Shown here: positions 1 to 4,479 of the stretch, piece after piece
How positions within the stretch are numbered: the first letter of the stretch is position 1
Layout: the number at the start of each line of letters is the position of its first letter
Notes under the pieces: generated by a model
Told to the model about the DNA's origin: nothing
What the model saw: only the letters and a program-made list of their open reading frames with translations
The model's database searches: none
Position numbers and translations under genes: made by a program
Assembly (NCBI GenBank): GCA_002390485.1
Contig: DGPO01000124.1
Span: 5,338-10,692, forward strand
Length of the DNA stretch: 5,355 nt
Origin: Halieaceae bacterium UBA4438
GTDB lineage: Bacteria; Pseudomonadota; Gammaproteobacteria; Pseudomonadales; Halieaceae
Reading direction: 5' to 3'

Positions 1-126
1 CCCCTGTGACGGCGCTTTAAGCCTCGACTGCGGCTCAGATTCAAATCTCAACACGATCCATCTTGGCAGACACCAAAAAACATCGGCGACTGGACAACCC
101 AGTTTTACCGCGACGATCCCAAGCCC
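1..126. other. Edge region downstream of the DUF3592 gene, no gene recognised
   Basis: This stretch follows the stop codon of the minus-strand DUF3592 gene. I see no RNA gene, no clear stem-loop terminator and no start codon with a ribosome binding site. Two plus-strand frames are open here: one from the window edge to the TAA at 128-130, the other from 10 to 255, running into the antisense of the DUF3592 gene. Neither has a visible start or a recognisable protein motif. The first could be the tail of a gene entering from the left, but 43 codons are too few to judge. Confidence 0.4.
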
Positions 127-936
127 TTAACCTTTCGACGAAAGCGTCATGAGCAAGTCAACGAATTCCAAGGGAACAAGAACGATGACCAGTACGATCA
201 ATGGTTTTATCACGGCTTTCCAAAAAATGGCCCATTTCGTGGGGGCCTTGTGTAACCAATGTTCCGTTGGATCGTCTTTGTAATAAAACACCCGAACCTT
301 GTACCCGGCCGGATACTTTTTTCTCAGCTTTTCAAGAATTCCATCAGTACTCATTAAAAATCCGTACTCGGAAAAGCCCGACACGTTAAAGCCACCGTAG
401 TAGTCAATACCGCGCACTGCATAGCCGAAGGACCCCAAAAAATACCGAGACTCGCCCGCATGTACAAAATCGACGCGACTCACCTCGCCTTCGGTGAAGT
501 GACTGCCGAGCGTTGCGACAAGCCGCCGGTTGTATCGATTAATACTCGTCCAGAGAAACACGAAGACAGCTATAACTTCCAACAGCAAAATCACGTCACT
601 GAACAAAGCGACACCCTTCCCTTCGAGCAACTCAAATGTGTTGGCCAAAAGTACGGCGACGCCTTGATCGGTATTTTCTGTTTCTCCGTCCAGACGCCTA
701 GTCGTTGTGTCCGGCACATACAGATCCACTTGCTCTGCAAGCGCCTTCTCGTGAATAGATTGAGGCCGACAATTGGTGAGTACGCGTGATCTTAGAAAAT
801 CACCGTCCGCAATGGCCTGCTCTTGCGCGGCAAGAATCTCATCGGTCGTCGCAGGGCAATCAACGGCGAAGGTCGGCGTCGAAAGCCAAAACAACAGACC
901 AACAAATAGCGCGCGTTTAATGTCAGCAAAGGACAA
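127..936 (-). CDS. DUF3592-type membrane protein with signal peptide
   Basis: 269 residues. Residues 1-24 form a signal peptide or signal anchor (KR, then a hydrophobic run, with a likely cleavage after TFA-24). Residues 25-109 are a polar segment with two cysteines (27 and 56), which could form a disulfide if exported. A membrane helix at about 110-131 is followed by positive residues (RYNRR), so the next domain should be cytoplasmic. Residues about 150-228 match the DUF3592 pattern, ending in a beta-rich YPAGYKVRVFYYKDDP stretch typical of that family. A second helix lies at about 235-263. The start is TTG at 936-934: an in-frame TAA lies 24-22 bases upstream, no ATG occurs in the signal region, and a GAGAGAG stretch (947-953) lies 10 bases before it. 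The family has no established biochemical function; a role in the envelope is inference. The gene stands alone on its strand, downstream of the tRNA-Arg terminator. The extra N-terminal signal and cysteine segment makes it longer than the simple helix-domain-helix form of DUF3592. Confidence 0.8.
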   Translation of the reverse strand: MSFADIKRALFVGLLFWLSTPTFAVDCPATTDEILAAQEQAIADGDFLRSRVLTNCRPQSIHEKALAEQVDLYVPDTTTRRLDGETENTDQGVAVLLANTFELLEGKGVALFSDVILLLEVIAVFVFLWTSINRYNRRLVATLGSHFTEGEVSRVDFVHAGESRYFLGSFGYAVRGIDYYGGFNVSGFSEYGFLMSTDGILEKLRKKYPAGYKVRVFYYKDDPTEHWLHKAPTKWAIFWKAVIKPLIVLVIVLVPLEFVDLLMTLSSKG

Positions 937-963
937 GGCAAGTCCGCTCTCTCGTTAGTTAAG

Positions 964-975
964 TGAGTGCACTCA
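964..975. promoter_or_regulatory. Perfect 12-bp palindrome upstream of DUF3592 gene, possible operator
   Basis: TGAGTGCACTCA is its own reverse complement and lies 28 bases before the TTG start of the minus-strand DUF3592 gene, in its presumed 5' leader or promoter. Uninterrupted palindromes of this kind are typical binding sites for dimeric repressors, for example of the TetR type. The binding protein is unknown, and none is encoded next to it. Confidence 0.4.
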
Positions 976-994
976 ATGTGCGTAAGTGCGGGTC

Positions 995-1009
995 AAGTGT
1001 TGGACACTT
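995..1009. repeat. Inverted repeat AAGTGT-N3-ACACTT
   Basis: Two perfect 6-base arms surround TGG. The repeat shares the core AGTG/CACT with the palindrome at 964-975, with the two centres about 32-33 bases apart (close to three helical turns). It may be a second operator half of the same regulatory region. It is short, so chance cannot be excluded. Confidence 0.35.
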
Positions 1010-1022
1010 TTGGAGGCTTTGC

Positions 1023-1035
1023 CACAAACTTTGTG
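1023..1035. repeat. Inverted repeat CACAAA-C-TTTGTG
   Basis: Two perfect 6-base arms surround a single central base, about 90 bases upstream of the DUF3592 start on the minus strand. It could be a protein binding site; it has no T-run and is not a terminator. Confidence 0.3.
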
Positions 1036-1226
1036 AGGGTGATGCTGAACAAGCGCCATAACTTGCGGAATCATTACTCGCAAAGCACAAACAAGGTCAG
1101 CCGAATAAGCGGTTAGAGATCAACGCTGAGAGGATGGCCCATCCCGGGGTGAGCGTCGGCTTCGCCGCGCTGGTCTCGCCGCTCGGCTCGAACGGCAGAG
1201 CCCGAACCATAGCGTCCGACCACTCA

Positions 1227-1265
1227 AAACCTAAAATGCCGACACGAGGTCGGCATTTTAGGTTT
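1227..1265 (-). terminator. Stem-loop terminator of the tRNA-Arg gene
   Basis: The arms at 1227-1243 (AAACCTAAAATGCCGAC) and 1249-1265 are perfect reverse complements of 17 bases around a 5-base loop. On the minus strand the stem begins at the last A of the tRNA's CCA end. The descending arm ends in TTTAGGTTTT, giving a modest T-run, so this is probably the Rho-independent terminator of the tRNA. The symmetrical A/T ends mean it could also stop transcription from the other side. It separates the tRNA unit from the DUF3592 gene. Confidence 0.8.
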
Positions 1266-1341
1266 GGCCCGCCCGGAGAGATTCGAACTCCCGACACCCA
1301 GGTTCGAAGCCTGGTGCTCTATCCAGCTGAGCTACGGGCGG
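1265..1341 (-). tRNA. tRNA-Arg (anticodon UCG)
   Basis: A complete 77-base cloverleaf can be folded by hand. The acceptor stem pairs CCGCCCG with CGGGCGG, all seven pairs. U8-A9 is followed by a D-stem GCTC/GAGC. The anticodon stem CCAGG/CCTGG encloses the loop CTTCGAA, giving anticodon TCG, so it reads CGA and probably other CGN arginine codons. The variable loop is GTGTC, and the T-arm is GGGAG/CTCTC with one G-U pair and the loop TTCGAAT. The discriminator base is G73 and CCA is encoded. It is transcribed away from the plus-strand gene run and is followed directly by a strong stem-loop. No copy of its 3' end occurs elsewhere in the window, so there is no sign of an integrated element here. 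Confidence 0.97.
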
Positions 1342-1346
1342 AGCGG

Positions 1347-1362
1347 CTGTCGTTGTCGACAG
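1347..1362 (-). other. Hairpin in the tRNA-Arg 5' leader
   Basis: CTGTCG and CGACAG form a perfect 6-bp stem around a 4-base loop. It ends five bases before the mature 5' end of the tRNA at 1341. If transcription starts near 1363, as the proposed promoter predicts, the precursor begins with this hairpin. It may affect RNase P cleavage or the stability of the precursor; that effect is inference. Confidence 0.4.
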
Positions 1363-1369
1363 GGCGCGA

Positions 1370-1398
1370 AGTCTATCACGGCTTTTCCGTGGTGGCAT
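1370..1398 (-). promoter_or_regulatory. Candidate sigma70 promoter of tRNA-Arg
   Basis: On the minus strand, ATGCCA (1398-1393, four of six consensus bases) is followed after 17 bases by TAGACT (1375-1370, four of six) and then by the GC-rich stretch TCGCGCCC. A GC-rich discriminator between -10 and the start is characteristic of stringently controlled stable-RNA promoters. The predicted start near 1363 leaves a leader of about 22 bases. Confidence 0.4.
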
Positions 1399-1407
1399 TA
1401 GCGTATT

Positions 1408-1423
1408 CCACTATACTTAGTGG
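1408..1423 (+). promoter_or_regulatory. -10 box inside a 16-bp inverted repeat, promoter/operator of the 117-residue gene
   Basis: CCACTATACTTAGTGG has perfect 6-base arms around TACT. It contains TATACT (1412-1417), five of six bases of the -10 consensus on the plus strand. Transcription would start near 1424, about 46 bases before the ATG at 1470. No convincing -35 box lies 16-18 bases upstream. A symmetrical site over the -10 is a normal place for a repressor, or an activator may replace the missing -35. The opposite strand also shows TATAGT within the repeat. Confidence 0.4.
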
Positions 1424-1469
1424 TAGACTCGCCGCCGCTTCACGGGGCAGTTTCAATTGGGGGTTAAGC

Positions 1470-1823
1470 ATGAACACAGACCGCGCTTTTGTGTCGGCGA
1501 CGTTAATGGCCGACGAAAACAGATCGACCATAGAAACGCGTTTGAGCACGCTACTTGAGCACTCGCTCACACCGATGGAGCCGGGACAGGCCAAAACCTA
1601 TATGGAACACACCGCTGTCAGAATGGCCGAAGAGGCTGGGGCGGGCGTCACCATGTTTCAGATGGTGGAAATAAAAAACGCCAACTCGGCCTATCTGATC
1701 CGCGTCGCAGTGCTCACCAACGGAAGTGCGATCGGTCTTGATCTCATGGACCTGGAAAACGGACAGTACTTCATCCCGGAGACCTGCCCAGTCATCCCGC
1801 TCGAAGTCCCCACAATCAATTGA
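1470..1823 (+). CDS. Hypothetical protein, 117 residues, first gene of transporter unit
   Basis: I do not recognise this family. The protein is soluble, with no signal peptide or membrane segment. The first 60 or so residues look helical and rich in Glu, Met and Ala. Residues about 61-104 look like alternating beta strands (VTMFQMVEIKNANSAYLIRVAV and so on), followed by a proline-rich tail. There is one cysteine (108). The start ATG has GGGGG (1459-1463) six bases before it. The frame stays open further upstream to 1134, but that part runs across the antisense of the tRNA-Arg gene and cannot be protein. The stop TGA overlaps the TTG start of the Bcr/CflA transporter, so the two are probably cotranscribed and translationally coupled. 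That suggests a role tied to the transporter or its substrate, but nothing in the sequence states which. It is real by start site, coupling and position, not by homology. Confidence 0.7.
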   Translation: MNTDRAFVSATLMADENRSTIETRLSTLLEHSLTPMEPGQAKTYMEHTAVRMAEEAGAGVTMFQMVEIKNANSAYLIRVAVLTNGSAIGLDLMDLENGQYFIPETCPVIPLEVPTIN

Positions 1824-3055
1824 CGGCCGCGACAGAACGATCACTCAAACGCGACATCACGACCTTTGTAACGTTAACCGGACTCCTTGCCTTCATGGCA
1901 GTGGCGACCGACCTTTATTTGCCTGCAATACCCGCGATGACCCAAGAATTGGGTGGGTCGATCTCAGACGGCCAACTGACACTCAGCATTTTCATGTTGG
2001 GCGTGGCCGGCGGTCAGCTGATTTTTGGGCCACTGTCTGACCACTACGGTCGGTTACCTGTGGTCCGCGCCGGTGCCGTGGGTTTTATTGTGTTCTCGTT
2101 GATCAGCGCCTTTGCCTGGTCAATCGAGTACGTTTGGACGGCACGATTATTCCACGGTGCCGTGGCCGCAAGTGGGCCCGTCATTGCCAGAGCAATGATC
2201 CGTGATCGCTATGAGGGTGACCGCGCCGCGCAGATCATGGCGCTGACCAGTGCCTCGATGGCCTTACTGCCCCTCATCGCACCAACACTGGGCGCGATTA
2301 TTCTCGTCGAGTTTGGTTGGCGAGCCACCTTTCTTGTCCTTGCGCTCTACGCAATAGCCTGCCTGCTTGGGCTCAGCACCTTTGAGGAAACCGCCCCCGC
2401 AAAGCTGCGGGGTGAAACCGCGCGCCAGCTAACCTTTGGCGATGTCTTTGGTTCCTTTGGGGCATGTTTAAAGCACCCACGGTTTATTGGCTATCAACTC
2501 GCCGGAACATTGTCCTTTTGTGGCTTGTTTGTGTACTTGTCGACCGTCTCATTCTTCTTGACCGATGTTTTCAATGTCCCCACAAAATACTTCGGGCTCG
2601 CCTTCGCTGTATCAGTCACCGGCTTCCTAGTCGGAAGTCTCACAAGCTCGCGCTTGGTGCTGTCCTTGGGGCAAGATAAAACCATGATTGTCGGCACAGT
2701 GGTGTGCGTGTTGAGTACCGGTATTGCTCTATTGGTAACAAGTCGCTTTGAGTCGGCGCATCTGCTTCTCGCGGGGCTCTCGACAGGATTTTTCTTCGGT
2801 GTCGGTCTTGTTTCAGCAAACGCCTCCATGGGCGCCGTCTCTCTCTTTGCGGACAAAGCGGGCGCCGCTTCCGCTGTCTATGGCTCTGTGCACTCGCTCA
2901 GTTCTGCACTGATCGGGGCGATCGCTGGCATGACCTACAGCGGTCGCATGCTAGAACCCATTACGCTTATGTTTCTCTGTGCGACCGGTTCTCTTCTGGG
3001 AAGCTACATTGTGTCTAAAACGACCCCAAACGGTACTCACAGACCTAAAAAGTAA
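1820..3055 (+). CDS. Bcr/CflA-family multidrug efflux MFS transporter
   Basis: 411 residues, close to the roughly 400 usual for the family, with about twelve hydrophobic helices. It is a proton-driven exporter of the DHA1 group in the inner membrane. Helix 1 carries the signature TDLYLPAIP (30-38), as in Bcr and CflA proteins. The helix 2-3 loop carries MFS motif A, GPLSDHYGRLPV (70-81). ARLFHGAVAASGP (108-120) corresponds to motif B, with Arg109 in helix 4, and APTLGAII (154-161) to the antiporter motif region of helix 5. A central polar loop (about 190-215) separates the two halves. The start is TTG at 1820-1822: the next ATG (residue 26) would cut helix 1 away, and no other start codon fits. 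There is no Shine-Dalgarno sequence before it, but TTGA overlaps the preceding stop, so translation probably depends on ribosomes finishing the 117-residue gene. Known members export bicyclomycin, chloramphenicol, sulfonamides or cysteine; the substrate here is unknown. The downstream decarboxylase makes a product amine a possible cargo, which is inference. Confidence 0.92.
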   Translation: MTAATERSLKRDITTFVTLTGLLAFMAVATDLYLPAIPAMTQELGGSISDGQLTLSIFMLGVAGGQLIFGPLSDHYGRLPVVRAGAVGFIVFSLISAFAWSIEYVWTARLFHGAVAASGPVIARAMIRDRYEGDRAAQIMALTSASMALLPLIAPTLGAIILVEFGWRATFLVLALYAIACLLGLSTFEETAPAKLRGETARQLTFGDVFGSFGACLKHPRFIGYQLAGTLSFCGLFVYLSTVSFFLTDVFNVPTKYFGLAFAVSVTGFLVGSLTSSRLVLSLGQDKTMIVGTVVCVLSTGIALLVTSRFESAHLLLAGLSTGFFFGVGLVSANASMGAVSLFADKAGAASAVYGSVHSLSSALIGAIAGMTYSGRMLEPITLMFLCATGSLLGSYIVSKTTPNGTHRPKK

Positions 3056-3069
3056 ACCTCAATGGGTAT

Positions 3070-3097
3070 TTGGCTAACATGAGTCGATTGGTACTCT
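3070..3097 (+). promoter_or_regulatory. Candidate sigma70 promoter of the decarboxylase
   Basis: TTGGCT (3070-3075) and TACTCT (3092-3097) each match four of six consensus bases and are 16 bases apart. Transcription would start near 3104, about 20 bases before the ATG at 3124, leaving just enough leader for the ribosome binding site. No terminator is visible between the transporter and this site, so read-through from upstream is also likely. Confidence 0.35.
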
Positions 3098-3109
3098 AGG
3101 GTTTGTCAC

Positions 3110-3116
3110 AGGGGGA
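3110..3116 (+). promoter_or_regulatory. Strong ribosome binding site that fixes the decarboxylase start
   Basis: AGGGGGA ends seven bases before ATG 3124, an ideal spacing. It lies downstream of the alternative TTG at 3103, which has no such site, and therefore decides for the ATG. Confidence 0.75.
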
Positions 3117-3123
3117 CACCGGC

Positions 3124-4470
3124 ATGCATCAATTCACCAAAGACATGGAAGTACTTCAACAAGCCATCGTTCGCTACAGCGTCGAGCGTGTGCGGATGGA
3201 TCCCCCTGAGCTTGATGCGCCTTTGACGCCTGAGCAGCTCACTGCCATGACCGGTCAAACAATTACTGAACATGGGCTGGGAGGACTCGAGGCGCTCCGC
3301 TTATTCACCGATGTACTCGCGCCCGCCTGCATCTCGTCGGACCACCCCAAGTTTTTAGCGTTTGTCCCCTCTGCACCGACTGAGGCCTCGACCCTGTTTG
3401 ACCTCATTGTGGGCGCTTCGAGCATTTGCGCGAGCACGTGGCTTGAAAGCGCAGGGGCGACCTTTGCTGAAAATCAGGCCTTGCGCTGGGTTGCTGACCT
3501 TGCCGGTTTCGGTGATAAGGCCGGCGGCGCGTTTGTCAGCGGCGGTACCGCTGGAAACTTGTCGGCATTGGTCGCGGCACGTCATCAGTGGCGCCGCACA
3601 CACTCAGAAGCCGGCGGCCTACGAGGGCTCGTTATCTCGTCAAAAGGTGCCCATGCGTCAATTAAACAAGCGACCTATGTCATGGACACAGAGCTGCTCG
3701 AAGTGGGTCAGGAACGACTGACGGGTGACGACGTCAGTGCTGCAATCGAAGGCTTGTCGGACAACGATCGAGCACGACTATTTGCGGTTGCCTGCACCGC
3801 CGGGACGACTAATGTGGGTATCGTTGATGACATGCAAGGTATTGGCGAGGTCTGCAAGGCGCAGAACCTGTGGATGCACGTCGACGGCGCTTACGGTGGC
3901 GCAGGCCTTGCTGCACCGAGCGTCAGAGCCCAATTTGAGGGTATTGAGCTGGCAGACAGCTTTATCGTTGACCCCCACAAGTGGCTGTTCGCACCCTTTG
4001 ACTGCTGCGCATTGGTCTACCAAGACCCGAGCATTGCGCGCGAGGCTCATCAACAGCAAGGCGCCTACCTTGAAGTGATCTATGACGGTGTTTGGAATGC
4101 TGCCGACTACGCCCACCATTTATCGCGAAGAGCTCGGGGGCTGCCCCTGTGGTTTAGCCTTGCCACCCACGGCACGCATGCGTATGCCGACGCTGTCGAG
4201 CAAACGCTCACCGTTGCGCAAGAGGCCGCCAAACGCATTGAGCAGCACCCAGACCTTGAGTTGGTGACCGATCAACAGCTATCAATTTGCGTGTTTCGAC
4301 GAAAGGGGTGGACCCTTGCAGACTACAACCGGTGGAGCGAAAGTCAGTTAGAAGACGGCCTCTCGTTTGTAACGCCCACAAAACACAAGGGTGAAACCGT
4401 CCTTCGATTTTGTATTGTCAATCCTAGAACAACGGTTGAGCATATTGAGGAGATCCTTGCGAGCCTGTAG
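3124..4470 (+). CDS. Pyridoxal-phosphate-dependent group II amino acid decarboxylase
   Basis: 448 residues, fold type I PLP enzyme of the Pyridoxal_deC family (aromatic amino acid, glutamate, histidine and related decarboxylases); soluble and cytoplasmic. Residues 138-148 (VSGGTAGNLSA) form the phosphate-binding turn. His177 in KGAHASI is the residue that stacks on the cofactor ring. ACTAGTTNVGIVDD (223-236) precedes the second strand of the fold. Asp254 in HVDGAYGG contacts the pyridine nitrogen, and Lys286 in VDPHKW is the Schiff-base lysine. SRRARGLPLWFSL (334-346) matches the conserved arginine/tryptophan segment before the C-terminal domain. All catalytic residues are present, so it should be active. 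ATG 3124 is preferred over an in-frame TTG at 3103 because AGGGGGA lies seven bases upstream. The substrate cannot be read from the sequence; related proteins of this length include L-2,4-diaminobutyrate, tyrosine and tryptophan decarboxylases. It follows the Bcr/CflA gene by 68 bases and precedes the WYL regulator by 9. Confidence 0.9.
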   Translation: MHQFTKDMEVLQQAIVRYSVERVRMDPPELDAPLTPEQLTAMTGQTITEHGLGGLEALRLFTDVLAPACISSDHPKFLAFVPSAPTEASTLFDLIVGASSICASTWLESAGATFAENQALRWVADLAGFGDKAGGAFVSGGTAGNLSALVAARHQWRRTHSEAGGLRGLVISSKGAHASIKQATYVMDTELLEVGQERLTGDDVSAAIEGLSDNDRARLFAVACTAGTTNVGIVDDMQGIGEVCKAQNLWMHVDGAYGGAGLAAPSVRAQFEGIELADSFIVDPHKWLFAPFDCCALVYQDPSIAREAHQQQGAYLEVIYDGVWNAADYAHHLSRRARGLPLWFSLATHGTHAYADAVEQTLTVAQEAAKRIEQHPDLELVTDQQLSICVFRRKGWTLADYNRWSESQLEDGLSFVTPTKHKGETVLRFCIVNPRTTVEHIEEILASL

Positions 4471-4479
4471 CGTGAACGC
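4470..4479. repeat. Inverted repeat filling the decarboxylase-regulator junction
   Basis: GCGT-GA-ACGC covers the last base of the decarboxylase stop and all nine bases before the regulator's ATG. It could be a small operator for autoregulation or fold the RNA at the regulator's start. At four bases per arm, chance is a fair explanation. Confidence 0.2.

Larger units (their letters stand above)
937..1226. other. Intergenic spacer with inverted repeats and a GC-rich patch
   Basis: About 290 bases lie between the DUF3592 start and the tRNA terminator. No open frame here has both a ribosome binding site and protein-like content. The half nearest the DUF3592 gene carries three short inverted repeats (964-975, 995-1009, 1023-1035), reported separately. 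A fourth, GGATGG-C-CCATCC, sits at 1132-1144. From there to about 1215 the sequence becomes clearly richer in G and C than its surroundings. A minus-strand TTGACC at about 994-989 could be a -35 box for the DUF3592 gene, but no good -10 box follows at 16-18 bases, so no promoter is called. Confidence 0.5.

Noticed and set aside
10..255. Plus-strand open frame with polar, protein-like composition
   Set aside because: From 127 on it is the in-phase antisense of the hydrophobic end of the DUF3592 gene, which automatically yields charged residues. There is no start codon.
1097..1297. Minus-strand 66-codon open frame
   Set aside because: It starts inside the tRNA and crosses its terminator. It has no ribosome binding site and no protein-like pattern.
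1265..1341. tRNA-Arg as an attachment site of an integrated element
   Set aside because: No integrase gene and no second copy of the tRNA 3' end are present in the window.
1377..1391. Hairpin CACGG-CTTTT-CCGTG as a terminator
   Set aside because: The stem is only five bases with no T-run after it, and it lies in the spacer of the likely tRNA promoter.
1134..1469. N-terminal extension of the 117-residue gene: the frame is open from an ATG at 1134
   Set aside because: It runs through the terminator stem and the antisense of the complete tRNA-Arg gene, giving the typical spurious peptide seen over tRNA genes. The ATG at 1470 has a ribosome binding site.
2494..2856. Minus-strand open frames inside the transporter, decarboxylase and regulator genes
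   Set aside because: They are antisense shadows of well-supported genes, with no ribosome binding sites and no recognisable motifs.
3103..3123. TTG start giving a decarboxylase seven residues longer
   Set aside because: It lies at the predicted transcription start and would place the strong ribosome binding site inside the coding region. ATG 3124 fits better.
4416..4479. Promoter for the regulator inside the decarboxylase end (TTGTCA near 4418)
   Set aside because: No acceptable -10 box lies 16-18 bases downstream; the nearest AT-rich stretch is about 20 bases away.
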